From assembly GCF_013407595.1 (NCBI RefSeq), contig NZ_JABEKX010000006.1, forward strand, positions 23,784 through 87,783: a stretch of DNA of 64,000 nucleotides. The letters are read 5' to 3'. Positions 9,378-17,597 of this stretch are shown here, one piece after another. The notes beneath the pieces were generated by a model. It had not been told where the DNA came from. It saw only the letters and a program-made list of their open reading frames with translations, and did no database searches. How positions within the stretch are numbered: the first letter of the stretch is position 1; the number at the start of each line of letters is the position of its first letter. The stretch comes from Lacticaseibacillus absianus. Lineage in GTDB: Bacteria > Bacillota > Bacilli > Lactobacillales > Lactobacillaceae. The translations under genes were made by a program, and so were the position numbers.

Positions 9378-9516
9378 GAAGGCGTGCAAATTCTGCCATC
9401 GCACGCGAACACAAAAATAGTCCCGATTTTTGGAAAGATGAGTGTGAAATAACGATCAATCATGCTACTATCAAGGCGAGTGGCAAATCTATTTCTATAT
9501 GAAAGGAAGTGCAGGC

Positions 9517-9912
9517 ATGTTCACCTGGTTCTCGCACCTCACGGGCCCCTGGCCTTGGCTCGTCGGTCTGATCGGCGTCGTGATCGGCTTAGCGGTCCTG
9601 TGGATCTGTATCACGATGCTCCTGCTCCCCCTACTCGCACTGATCCAGCATCTGATCGCACCGGCAGAGAACTCGACCAGCATCAGTGATGACCAGTACC
9701 TCTTGGGCACGCTGACGCTGGCGGTCACCGCTGATCACACCGGTGAGGTCATGATCGCGGGGGGCGGGCGAGCCCGGCAGACCTACCCGGCCAAGCTGTG
9801 GACCGCCGATGGTCCTGCACTCAAGCTCGGCGAACAAGTCGTCGTGGTCGACGTGGATCACGGCATCGCGTATGTCGAACGCTTCAACGCGGCCACTGCA
9901 CCACGCGCGTAA
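9517..9912 (+). CDS. NfeD-like membrane protein, flotillin partner
   Basis: A 131 aa protein with one long N-terminal hydrophobic region (about residues 8-42), then a C-terminal beta-rich domain with GEVMIAGGGR and GEQVVVVDVD segments, consistent with the NfeD OB-fold. The start at 9517 is preferred over 9499 because AAAGGAAG lies about 9 nt upstream. It lies 44 bp before a flotillin gene, the same arrangement as yuaF-floT in Bacillus. In that system NfeD proteins act with flotillins in membrane microdomains. A weak -10 box (TACTAT) lies near 9465. Confidence 0.75.
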   Translation: MFTWFSHLTGPWPWLVGLIGVVIGLAVLWICITMLLLPLLALIQHLIAPAENSTSISDDQYLLGTLTLAVTADHTGEVMIAGGGRARQTYPAKLWTADGPALKLGEQVVVVDVDHGIAYVERFNAATAPRA

Positions 9913-9956
9913 GGCACCACCCGCACCGCCATTTTTCATTCAAGGAGGATTCACCT

Positions 9957-11480
9957 ATGGACTTCACCCCGTACATCCCATGGCTGATCGCCGTGGTCGT
10001 TTTGATCTTACTGTTCATCTTCCTCGCTACCCACCGCAAGACCGCACTGCCTAACGAAGTGCTGATCATCTCGGGGGCTTTGATCTCCGGCAAGCACAGC
10101 TTCAAGGATGTCAACGGCAACCGGGTCAAGCTGATCACCAACGGTGGCTCATTCATCCTGCCGATCCTGCAACGCTGGGACGTGCTCAGCCTGAACACCC
10201 GCACAATCGAAGTCGCCACCCCCGAGGTCTACACGCAACAAGGGGTCCCGATCATCGTCAACGGCACCGTCATCCTCAAGATCGGGTCCAGCCAAGAAGA
10301 GGTCGCGACTGCCGCCGAGCAGTTCCTGGGCAAGAACGACGAGCAGATCAACTCGGAAGCCACCGAGATCCTCGAAGGCCACTTGCGGGCGATCCTCGGC
10401 ACGCTGACCGTCGAGGACACCTACCAAAACCGCGATGCCTTCGCCGAGAAGGTCCAAGACGTCGCCTCCTCCGACCTGGCCAAGATGGGCCTGCAGATCA
10501 TCAGCTTCACGATCAAGGACATCGCCGACAAGAACGGCTACCTCGATTCGTTGGGTAAAAAGCAGATCGCAGAAGTCAAAAAGAACGCTGCGATGGCCGA
10601 AGCCGCCGCGAACCGTGATACCCGCATCCAGCAGGCGCAAGCCGACCAGGAAGCCAAGCAACAGGAGATCGAGCGCCAGACCCAAGTTGCCGACGCTCAG
10701 CGCGAACAGCAAGTGCGCATGGCCGACTTCAAGAAGCAACAAGAGATCGCCCAAGCGCAAGCTGACCAGGCGGCCATCGTCGAACAGATGAAGGCCAAGC
10801 AGGTGCAGAAGGAAAAAGATATCGAACTCGCCCAGCGTGACGCCGAACTGCAGGAGCAGCAGCTGAACGCGACCGTGCGCAAGCAAGCCGATGCGGACCT
10901 CTATAAGGCCCAGCGTGCGGCCGATGCGCAAAAAGCGGCGCAGATCGCCGCTGCGGAAGCTTCCGCCAAGCAAGTTGAGCTTGCCGCCGAAGCAGACGCC
11001 AAAAAGGTCGAACTCGCCGCGGAAGCCGAGGCCAACAAGGTCAAGCTCGCCGCCAGCGCCGAAGCTGAGCGCACCGAGAAGATCGGGCAGGCGCAAGCCG
11101 CCGCGACCTCCGCGACCGGGCAAGCCGAAGCCGACAAGATCAAAGCGATGGGGTTAGCCCAAGCCGAAGCGATCGCCAAGCAGGCCGAAGCGGCCAAGCA
11201 ACTCGACGAATCCGGGCGCTACAAGATGACGATCGAAGCGATGCCGAAGATCATCGAGGCCGCGATGAGCCCTTACGCGAACGTCGACTCGATCAAGCTC
11301 TACGGGGATGGCGACCTGACTGGCCAGACCAACGGTAGCCTGGTCAAGCAGCTGGACATGCTCAATGAAGTCGCCGGCATCGACATTCGTGGCATGCTCA
11401 ACGGTGCGCTGACTCAGCAAGCCGGCAGCCGGCCAGTCGTTGACGCCCTCAAGGACCACACTGACACGCCGAAGGACTGA
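9957..11480 (+). CDS. Flotillin (SPFH/band 7 family)
   Basis: Membrane scaffold protein of 507 aa. One N-terminal hydrophobic segment (about residues 7-25) is followed by the SPFH domain (about 30-200), then a long alanine/glutamine/glutamate-rich coiled coil (about 205-420) with EA-rich repeats, and a short globular end. The ATG at 9957 has AAGGAGG 7 nt upstream; the open frame extends further but that part is out of phase with the family. It is the middle gene of a three-gene operon. Flotillins organise lipid domains and protein complexes; no specific client can be read from the sequence. Confidence 0.9.
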   Translation: MDFTPYIPWLIAVVVLILLFIFLATHRKTALPNEVLIISGALISGKHSFKDVNGNRVKLITNGGSFILPILQRWDVLSLNTRTIEVATPEVYTQQGVPIIVNGTVILKIGSSQEEVATAAEQFLGKNDEQINSEATEILEGHLRAILGTLTVEDTYQNRDAFAEKVQDVASSDLAKMGLQIISFTIKDIADKNGYLDSLGKKQIAEVKKNAAMAEAAANRDTRIQQAQADQEAKQQEIERQTQVADAQREQQVRMADFKKQQEIAQAQADQAAIVEQMKAKQVQKEKDIELAQRDAELQEQQLNATVRKQADADLYKAQRAADAQKAAQIAAAEASAKQVELAAEADAKKVELAAEAEANKVKLAASAEAERTEKIGQAQAAATSATGQAEADKIKAMGLAQAEAIAKQAEAAKQLDESGRYKMTIEAMPKIIEAAMSPYANVDSIKLYGDGDLTGQTNGSLVKQLDMLNEVAGIDIRGMLNGALTQQAGSRPVVDALKDHTDTPKD

Positions 11481-11482
11481 CT

Positions 11483-12007
11483 ATGGGACTGTCAATCTTC
11501 GAGCTGCTCCTCTTCGGCTTCATCGTCTATACGCTCCTCAAGAAGGCCGGATTGTTCACGAACGTCGCCGCCAAACGCCGTAAGCAGCAGTGGCAGCGGC
11601 GTCAAGAAGAGGCGCGCCATACCGCCGAGCACCGCACCGCTCGTCCGGCAACTCGGCCCGCGGCGCAGCCCGACCAGACCGTGGCTCAACGGCCGGTGAA
11701 GCGGGCTCAGCCCACGAAGAGCGCCGTCCCTGCGCGGTCGTCCTCACCGTCGGCCGCCGCAAAGCAACGTGCCGTAGCGACCCCACCGCGGGCGTCACAA
11801 CCAGTAGCCCGAACGGCGACCAAGGCCGCGCGGTCACAGCCGCCTTCGGCCCCGCTCAAGTCACCACAAGCCGCTACTCGGCCTGACCGGCGCCAGGCAA
11901 CGTTGCAGCCCCACGAATCTGCCTTGCAGCGCGATGCGCGCCTACACCGCGTGCCGCTCCGCCCACCGAAGTCGCGGCTGACACCACCGCGCCAACGACT
12001 CAAGTGA
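11483..12007 (+). CDS. Membrane-anchored basic disordered protein
   Basis: A 174 aa protein not recognised as a named family. Residues 3-25 form a single hydrophobic helix; the rest is very rich in Ala, Pro, Arg, Gln and Ser with a strong positive charge, so it is likely disordered in the cytosol. It follows flotillin by 2 bp and is almost certainly cotranscribed. The Bacillus flotillin operon has a small third gene (yuaI) of other type at this place. The low-complexity tail could bind nucleic acid or membrane phosphate groups; that is a guess. Confidence 0.75.
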   Translation: MGLSIFELLLFGFIVYTLLKKAGLFTNVAAKRRKQQWQRRQEEARHTAEHRTARPATRPAAQPDQTVAQRPVKRAQPTKSAVPARSSSPSAAAKQRAVATPPRASQPVARTATKAARSQPPSAPLKSPQAATRPDRRQATLQPHESALQRDARLHRVPLRPPKSRLTPPRQRLK

Positions 12008-12028
12008 CCTGCTGGCCCGCCAACCCCC

Positions 12029-12071
12029 AAAGCGCCGCCTTGACTCAACGAACGAGTCAAGGCGGCGCTTT
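12029..12071 (+). terminator. Terminator of the flotillin operon
   Basis: Perfect 18 bp inverted repeat AAAGCGCCGCCTTGACTC with its complement around a 7 nt loop, 22 bp after the last stop codon. The trailing T-run is short (CTTTGT). Confidence 0.8.
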
Positions 12072-12151
12072 GTCGTGGGTGAGCTAGCCATGCGCACCGA
12101 AAATACACAGCGACCCACAAGACCCGGTGATCACGGTGAGGCTGAGTCATC

Positions 12152-12361
12152 AAAAAAACCGCCACTCGTGAGTGACGGTCTCAAACTTGAGCTGGCCGGT
12201 CTCGATCGAGACTGGCCAGCTGACTTTTTCGTCCCGCCGCGATCTGGCACACGTGTGGGTGGCACGCATCCCCGCCTTGGGACCATTACTTTGGAGGAGT
12301 AAAAATGAAAAAGTTGGGTATGGGTATGGGTATGGAAATGAGTGGGTGGCTCATTTCTATG
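12152..12361 (-). ncRNA. csRNA-like regulatory RNA, copy B
   Basis: Longest member of the family, about 210 nt. Hairpin 1 matches copy A in stem and loop. The block complementary to 12285-12316 again contains ACTCCTCC and CAT. Hairpin 2 (12252-12266) has a different stem (CGTG/CACG) but again the loop CCACCCA. A further 30 nt near-perfect palindrome (about 12189-12221, arms AGCTGGCC/GGCCAGCT) is inserted before the terminator (12152-12179, T-run of seven). It lies between the flotillin operon and the HesB-fold gene, antisense to neither. Confidence 0.62.
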
Positions 12362-12367
12362 TGTTTA

Positions 12368-12399
12368 AATGTACCCGCAGATTGTGAAGAAAGTGTGAC
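12368..12399 (-). promoter_or_regulatory. Promoter of RNA copy B with direct repeat
   Basis: Minus strand GTCACA-N5-TTCACA (12394-12399 and 12383-12388), 9 nt, then the -10-like hexamer TACATT (12368-12373). The geometry is identical to copies A and C, although this -10 is the weakest of the three. Confidence 0.55.
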
Positions 12400-12521
12400 G
12401 AAAGCGGCGCAAGTGATGAAGAAAACCTTAATGTCATTTAAATGCTCTTATTTGACGCGTCGAGTCACTTCAGTTGCACTTTGCGACGATCACGACTAAG
12501 CTCTCTGTGGAGGTGATCAGA

Positions 12522-12899
12522 ATGGAACTCAACTTTGATCCAGCTGCGACAGCCAAGGTCCAACCGCACCTCGGGCCGCAGAAACAACTGCTTTTGACCT
12601 TCGAGGACGGGGTCGGCCCGTACTCTCAGCACGCGATGATCCACATGCAGATCCAGTTCACACTGAACGTCGTCGCTGTGGACGCCGATATTTCGGCGTA
12701 TGACACCGTGATCGACAGCACGCTTGGCCCGATCCGCATCAAAGGGTACTCAAGCGAAGACCTTGACCCGCACCTGACGATCCATCTGAACCCAACGGCC
12801 AACACGATGAGCCTGAGTGGTGACAGCGGGATCATCGACCCCAACCTTGGCTTCATCGATTTCACCACAGTCGGCGGGCCGATCAATCCGGCCCGATAA
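12522..12899 (+). CDS. HesB/YneR-fold protein without cysteines
   Basis: A 125 aa protein that resembles the iron-sulfur cluster biosynthesis family proteins of lactobacilli (HesB-like, PF01521), with the FEDGVGPYS segment and a C-terminal GGPINPAR. It contains no cysteine at all, so it cannot bind a cluster as A-type carriers do. GGAGGTGAT precedes the ATG at 12522; the open frame upstream is not supported. It stands alone between RNA copy B and the acetyltransferase gene. Real function unknown. Confidence 0.65.
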   Translation: MELNFDPAATAKVQPHLGPQKQLLLTFEDGVGPYSQHAMIHMQIQFTLNVVAVDADISAYDTVIDSTLGPIRIKGYSSEDLDPHLTIHLNPTANTMSLSGDSGIIDPNLGFIDFTTVGGPINPAR

Positions 12900-12993
12900 T
12901 GCGAATACGCCTTCCTATTTGCGAAGCGGTGGTGTAGAATCATCGTGTTATCGGTGGATAAGTCTACCGTAAAAGCATTTAGGAGGCCTTTTT

Positions 12994-13416
12994 TTGTTAC
13001 GCTACACGTTTGAATCTGCGCTCACGATCCATGAGATCAAGGCGCTGTATGGCGCTGCGGGTCTGACCCACTACCTGACCGACGTGGCGGAGACTGCCCG
13101 GGGGATCGCGAACTCGACGCTGCTGACCGCCCGTGACGATGACCAGCTAGTCGGCGTGATCCGTGGTGTCTCCGATATGCACACGATCGTCTTCATTCAG
13201 GACCTGATCGTACTACCGGACTACCAGCACCAAGGAATCGGTCATGAACTGCTCGCTCAGTTCGACGACTACTTCAAACAAGTCGCGCGGATCGTGGTCG
13301 TCTGCGACAGCCCCGAGTTGCGGGCCTTCTACGCACGTGCTGGGTACCTGCCCGGCGATGAGACCGCCGCGACGACCTTCATCCGGCCGCGCCGATTGCT
13401 CGAACCCAAATACTGA
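12994..13416 (+). CDS. GNAT-family N-acetyltransferase
   Basis: A 140 aa protein with the acetyl-CoA binding core of the GNAT fold: strand IQDLIVLPDYQHQGIG with the Q-x-x-G-x-G type motif at about residues 67-82, then the ELRAFYARAGY segment near 110-120 before the last strand. The start is a TTG at 12994 with AGGAGG 7 nt upstream. A -10 box TAGAAT lies near 12934. The substrate cannot be named. It is a single-gene unit ending at a strong hairpin. Confidence 0.85.
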   Translation: MLRYTFESALTIHEIKALYGAAGLTHYLTDVAETARGIANSTLLTARDDDQLVGVIRGVSDMHTIVFIQDLIVLPDYQHQGIGHELLAQFDDYFKQVARIVVVCDSPELRAFYARAGYLPGDETAATTFIRPRRLLEPKY

Positions 13417-13445
13417 ACGTCATCAGCGGTTTGTACCCGCGCAAA

Positions 13446-13490
13446 ACGTGGCCCCGATCAGACCTATTCTTGGTCTGATCGGGGCCACGT
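13446..13490. terminator. Strong hairpin between convergent genes
   Basis: A 19 bp perfect stem (ACGTGGCCCCGATCAGACC and complement) around a 7 nt loop. On the minus strand it is followed by TTTT, so it can serve the nucleosidase-type gene as well as the acetyltransferase gene. Confidence 0.7.
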
Positions 13491-13564
13491 CTGTCTACAT
13501 CGGCCAACCCGAACTTGGGCAAAAAATATGGACGCGGCTGATCAGCGCCGGCCGCTTATTGACC

Positions 13565-14311
13565 TCACGCTAATTGCGCTAAGCAGTCCAGCCCGGCCGC
13601 CAGCACCCGCAGATGTGAGGCGACCCCAAAGTCACGCGCGTCATAGGCCGCGACAGCCGCCAGCGAGTCGGCGGTGAACAGGAGCTGGGCGAACTGAACG
13701 GCACGAAACTCGGCGCAAGCGGCCAGCGCGGCGCACTCCATCTCAACAACCTCACAGCCCGCGGCCAGGCTCGCCGCGATCTTCTGCTCGGTCTCGCGGA
13801 AGTAGCCGTCCGTCGTCCACGTCTGGACTGGGCGGACCGCAGTCCCCAGCACGGTCATCAGGTGGGTGGTCAGTGTCTCATCCAAGGCCACCGTTGCCGC
13901 CGCCGGAAGGTAGTGAAACGACGTGCCTTCATCGCGCAAGGCCCGGGTGGCGACCATCAACTGGTTCTCCGGGGTCTCGACTAGCACCCCGCAGGAGCCG
14001 ACAGCAATGATCTGCTTGGCGCCATAGGCGATCAGAAAATCGAGGAGCTGCGTCGCCGCCGGCGCTCCCAGCGGGGCACGGCATAGACCGATCTGCTGGT
14101 CCCCCACCGTCAAGGCGTAGACCTCGAAGTGATTCGAGACGGTCACAAACTCCCCGACGACTTTGTGTGGATAACGGGCCACGAAGGTCGCCACGTTCTC
14201 CGGCGTGATGAAGGCATAGAGCATCTTGGCCGGAAACGTGAAGCCTTCATCACGAAACGGGTCGAGTACGGCGCGCGGGGTCCCATCATAAGTCAGCAGT
14301 GGCAGGGTCAT
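13565..14311 (-). CDS. Nucleoside phosphorylase (PNP/UDP family)
   Basis: A 248 aa protein of the PNP_UDP_1 fold. Visible family features are the phosphate/ribose-binding SCG segment (GSCGVLVETP, about residues 103-112), and EMECAALAA (about 191-199), the ribose-binding motif with the conserved Met-Glu. Such enzymes split purine or pyrimidine nucleosides with phosphate. Length and the acidic catalytic region near 226-230 fit a uridine/purine phosphorylase, but the base preference cannot be read. It is a single gene convergent with the acetyltransferase gene. Confidence 0.82.
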   Translation of the reverse strand: MTLPLLTYDGTPRAVLDPFRDEGFTFPAKMLYAFITPENVATFVARYPHKVVGEFVTVSNHFEVYALTVGDQQIGLCRAPLGAPAATQLLDFLIAYGAKQIIAVGSCGVLVETPENQLMVATRALRDEGTSFHYLPAAATVALDETLTTHLMTVLGTAVRPVQTWTTDGYFRETEQKIAASLAAGCEVVEMECAALAACAEFRAVQFAQLLFTADSLAAVAAYDARDFGVASHLRVLAAGLDCLAQLA

Positions 14312-14378
14312 CAGATCACCTCATCGAATTATCATGGGTTCGATGCTACACCGCTTCTCGCACACGCACAAGTGCCAA

Positions 14379-14747
14379 TCAATGAGGATCAGCGTGGCGT
14401 GGCGCGATCAGTGCCGCGGTCATCGCCGCCGTCGCCGTACGCACCGCGCGCGGGGCGGGGCTGAACTGGTTGAACTCGGGCCGCGACAACCGCAAGTCCA
14501 CCACCCCATACTGCGGTATCAGCTGTTGTAGTTGGCGTTCGTCGTCGTCCAGTTGTGTCGCGAGCTGCCACATATACGCCAGCGCCTGGCGTCGCACCCG
14601 CCCTCGCCACCAGCTACCGATATCCATGGCAATCGTCGCGGTGACGCCCACCCCAATCAGCCACGGCGACCAGCCCAGCACCATTCCCAGCACTGGCAGG
14701 AAGACCCAGCCAGCGACCGTGACCATCCAGTAGCCCCACTTTCTCAT
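14379..14747 (-). CDS. Small membrane protein downstream of nrdD
   Basis: A 122 aa protein with two hydrophobic segments (about residues 5-45) and a hydrophilic C-terminal half with charged helices. GGAGGG 6 nt before the ATG at 14747 fixes the start; the longer frame to 14852 overlaps the nrdD end and is not supported. It lies 82 bp downstream of nrdD, the usual place of nrdG, but has no radical-SAM cysteine motif. Not recognised. Confidence 0.7.
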   Translation of the reverse strand: MRKWGYWMVTVAGWVFLPVLGMVLGWSPWLIGVGVTATIAMDIGSWWRGRVRRQALAYMWQLATQLDDDERQLQQLIPQYGVVDLRLSRPEFNQFSPAPRAVRTATAAMTAALIAPRHADPH

Positions 14748-14829
14748 CGAATCCCTCCAATCTCGTTCAGTATCGCATAACGCCAAACACGCCCCATCGG
14801 TCCGAAACCCGAGGGGCGCGCGATATTGG

Positions 14830-17016
14830 TTAGGCTTGGCCCGCCAGATCATCGTTGCCGATGGTCATGTGTTTCTTGCGGTGAATGATCTCTTCTTGGC
14901 GACCATGGACCATCGGCCGCTTATTCGGGTTGCCGAGGTAGCCACACAGACGCTTGACCACGTCGCACTGCGCCGGATCGTGGTTGCCGCATTCCGGGCA
15001 CTCATACCCCTTCGCCGTGGCCTTGAACTCACCCTTGAATCCGCAGGCGAAACACTGATCGATCGGCGTGTTGGTCCCGAGGTAGCCGACCCGATCGTAC
15101 GCATAGTCCCAGACGGCTTCAAGCGCCTTAGGGTTCTGCTTGAGGTTCGGATACTCGCAGTAGTGGATGAACCCACCGGAACAGTACTGCGGGTAGTCTT
15201 TTTCAAAGTCCAGCTTCTCAAACGGCGTCGGCGCCTTGCGCACGTCGTAGTGGAAGGAGTTCGTGTAGTACTCCTTGTCTGTGATATCCTTGACGCTACC
15301 AAAGCGCAACTTGTCCGCGCGCGCGAACGTGTCCGTCAGCGACTCGCTCGGCGTGGAGTAGACGGAGAAGTGGTAGCCGTATTCCTGCTCCCAATCAACG
15401 CAGTGATCGTAGAGCGCCTTGACCACGTCCAGGGTGAACTGCTTGGCGGCCGGGTCTTGCTCCCAAGTCGGGCCGTAGAAGACGGTCCCGACCTCATACA
15501 ACCCAATGTAGCCAAGGCTGACCGTCGCACGATCGTTCTTGAACAGCTCATCGACTTTCTGATCGTCGGCCAGGCGCTTGCCGAAGGCGCCGTACTTGTA
15601 GAGGATCGGCGCAGATTCCGGCGTCGCCTCCTTGGTCCGCTCGACCTTGTAGACCAACCCCTGCTTGCAGATCGCTAGACGTTGTTCCAAGAGGTCCCAG
15701 AACTTCGCCTGGTCGCCCTTCGACTCCATCGCGATCCGCGGCAGGTTCAGCGTGATCACGCCGAGGTTCATGCGGCCAGCATTGACCTCTTCGCCAGTCT
15801 GCGGATCGCGCCAGCCTTGCAGGAAGGACCGGCAGCCCATCGGCGCCTTGAAGCTCCCCGTCAGGTCCACGATCTTGTCGTAAGACAGCACATCCGGGTA
15901 CATCCGCTTGGTCGCACACTCGAGGGCGAGCTGCTTGATATCGTAGTTCGGATCAGCCGGGGCGAGGTTCAGTCCGCGCCGAAGCGTGAACACGAGCTTC
16001 GGAAAGATCGCGGTGCGCTTCTCTTTGCCCAGCCCATCGATGCGGATCTTCAGGATGTCGCGCTGGATCTCGCGTTCGATCCAGCTCGTCCCCAACCCGA
16101 ACCCGACGGTGACAAACGGCGTCTGCCCTTGAGTCGAGTACAGCGTGTTGACCTGGTACTCCAGCGTCTGCAGCGCATCATAGATGTCTTTGCGCGTCCG
16201 CCGCTTCGCGTAGGCGTCTGCGGTGGCCGGATCGGTGGTCAGCTCCCGGGCTTCCGCCAAGTGCTTCTCGTAGTTCTTCTGGGCAAACGGAGCGAGCACC
16301 TCATCCGTCCGGTCGCTCGAGCATCCCCCGTACTGGGAGCTCGCGACGTTGGCGATGATCTGCGTCATCTGCGTCACCGCGACTTGAATCGAATGCGCCG
16401 GTTCGACCTCTGCGTTCCCGATGCAAAACCCGTGCGTCAGCATCTCTTTGAAGTCGATCAGGCAACAGTTGGTCTCCGCCATGTATGGTGTGTAATCCAG
16501 GTCGTGCCAGTGGATATCGCCGCGCAGATGTGCGTTCGCCACAGCAGGCGGCAACATCTTGAGCCCGATCGCCTTGGCGACTGCACCGGCTGTCAAGTCG
16601 CGCTGAGTCGAGAAGACCCGCGAGTCTTTGTTGGCGTTCTCGTGCACCACCGTCGAGTCGCGGTTCAAAAGCTTCTCCACGTTGTAATTGACGTCGGACT
16701 TCTGCGCCCGCTCGATGTCGCGCTGCACCCGGTAGTTCGTGTAGGCGCGGCTCCAATCGTACTGGTGCGCGTTCAGGATCGACTCTTCAACGATACTCTG
16801 GACCTCCGCAATGCGGACGTCTTTGTCGAAGCGATCGCAGATCGTCGCCACCGCATCGTCTGAGATCGCCTCGATCAGGGTGTAGTCGGTCGGCGCAAGG
16901 TCCCCATCGACCGCCTGGGCCGCCTTGGTGATCGCCTTAGTGATCTTCGCTTGGTCGAAATGGACCTTACGGCCGTCGCGTTTCTTCACGTTGATGGTGA
17001 CTTTGAGATCGATCAT
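14830..17016 (-). CDS. nrdD: Anaerobic ribonucleoside-triphosphate reductase
   Basis: Makes dNTPs without oxygen using a glycyl radical. The 728 aa protein starts with an ATP-cone (about residues 5-95, VKKRDGRKVHFD). The large catalytic barrel follows, with a four-cysteine zinc site near the C-terminus (CFACG and CPECG) and the radical loop RLCGYLGN at about 700. GAGGAGG lies 7 nt before the ATG. An NrdR-type box lies about 85 bp upstream. The activase nrdG, normally the next gene, is not found here or elsewhere in the window. Confidence 0.95.
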   Translation of the reverse strand: MIDLKVTINVKKRDGRKVHFDQAKITKAITKAAQAVDGDLAPTDYTLIEAISDDAVATICDRFDKDVRIAEVQSIVEESILNAHQYDWSRAYTNYRVQRDIERAQKSDVNYNVEKLLNRDSTVVHENANKDSRVFSTQRDLTAGAVAKAIGLKMLPPAVANAHLRGDIHWHDLDYTPYMAETNCCLIDFKEMLTHGFCIGNAEVEPAHSIQVAVTQMTQIIANVASSQYGGCSSDRTDEVLAPFAQKNYEKHLAEARELTTDPATADAYAKRRTRKDIYDALQTLEYQVNTLYSTQGQTPFVTVGFGLGTSWIEREIQRDILKIRIDGLGKEKRTAIFPKLVFTLRRGLNLAPADPNYDIKQLALECATKRMYPDVLSYDKIVDLTGSFKAPMGCRSFLQGWRDPQTGEEVNAGRMNLGVITLNLPRIAMESKGDQAKFWDLLEQRLAICKQGLVYKVERTKEATPESAPILYKYGAFGKRLADDQKVDELFKNDRATVSLGYIGLYEVGTVFYGPTWEQDPAAKQFTLDVVKALYDHCVDWEQEYGYHFSVYSTPSESLTDTFARADKLRFGSVKDITDKEYYTNSFHYDVRKAPTPFEKLDFEKDYPQYCSGGFIHYCEYPNLKQNPKALEAVWDYAYDRVGYLGTNTPIDQCFACGFKGEFKATAKGYECPECGNHDPAQCDVVKRLCGYLGNPNKRPMVHGRQEEIIHRKKHMTIGNDDLAGQA

Positions 17017-17101
17017 GAACGTTCCTCCTCGAAAACTGATACGACTATCATATCACGCGGCACACCAGATATGGGGATGAAAAACCGATTTCGAGCTATT
17101 T

Positions 17102-17117
17102 TCACTATATATTGTGT
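17102..17117. promoter_or_regulatory. NrdR box upstream of nrdD
   Basis: TCACTATATATTGTGT matches the palindromic NrdR box closely. A degenerate second half (11 of 16) begins at 17062, 40 bp away, near four helical turns. NrdR represses ribonucleotide reductase genes in this family of bacteria. Confidence 0.75.
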
Positions 17118-17216
17118 TGCGAACAATTCAATGTCTCGCGTTGTTCCACAGACTAAGCCCAGCGGCGTGCTGTTTCTCAGCCCTGCGCCGGATTTCCCTC
17201 CCCCCTTGCGACACGG

Positions 17217-17222
17217 TATAAT
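17217..17222 (+). promoter_or_regulatory. -10 box of the 56 aa membrane protein gene
   Basis: Perfect TATAAT 28 bp before the start codon; the -35 region (TTTCCC at 17193) is poor. Confidence 0.5.
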
Positions 17223-17250
17223 CAAGTCAGAAGCATAGGAGGGACAACAC

Positions 17251-17421
17251 ATGGACAAAGCACAGCTCAAACAGCTCGGGATCATCATCGGTATCGTGAT
17301 CCTGGCAATGATCCTCTTGCCATTCATCACTGGCCTGATCAGCCTGGCGATCAAGGTGATCCTGTTCATCGCGATCGTGTACGGCCTCTACTGGGCCTAC
17401 GAGACCTATCTCAAGAAGTAG
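17251..17421 (+). CDS. Small membrane protein, 56 aa
   Basis: A gene encoding 56 residues with two closely spaced hydrophobic segments (about residues 9-33 and 34-49), a charged N-terminus MDKAQLK and a C-terminal KK. AGGAGGG is 7 nt upstream of the ATG, TATAAT precedes it, and a 23 bp terminator follows, so it is a complete transcription unit. Not recognised; the size and shape resemble small stress or regulator peptides of the membrane. No antisense RNA was seen. Confidence 0.75.
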   Translation: MDKAQLKQLGIIIGIVILAMILLPFITGLISLAIKVILFIAIVYGLYWAYETYLKK

Positions 17422-17480
17422 ACGCGGGCCAGTGGCGCCAAAATCGGCTCTGGGAGGACGTTCGGTCGTCACGCATGAGC

Positions 17481-17530
17481 CGCAAATAAACCGGGACGCA
17501 GACAAAAGTCTGCGTCCCGGTTTATTTGCG
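17481..17530. terminator. Bidirectional terminator, 23 bp perfect stem
   Basis: CGCAAATAAACCGGGACG and following bases pair perfectly with the second arm over 23 bp around an AAAA loop, with T-rich ends on both strands. It separates the 56 aa gene from the convergent DUF1304 gene. Confidence 0.85.
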
Positions 17531-17597
17531 TCCGCCGATGGCGCAGCGGACTAGGCGGAGCGAAGGCACGTGAGCTGTCGCACGATCAGCTGACTCA

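Noticed and set aside
9290..9420. Plus-strand peptide starting MKKLGMGMEM with a perfect ribosome site, and its relatives at 12305 and 18633
   Set aside because: The start region looks ideal only because the minus-strand RNA carries the antisense of a ribosome site. After the first residues the peptides diverge in length and sequence, and promoter plus terminator belong to the minus strand. Ribosome profiling could still reopen this.
14748..14829. Terminator between nrdD and the small membrane protein gene
   Set aside because: A CGCCCC/GGGGCG hairpin with inner TCGG/CCGA exists, but the following T-run is only TTT, so I do not call it with confidence.
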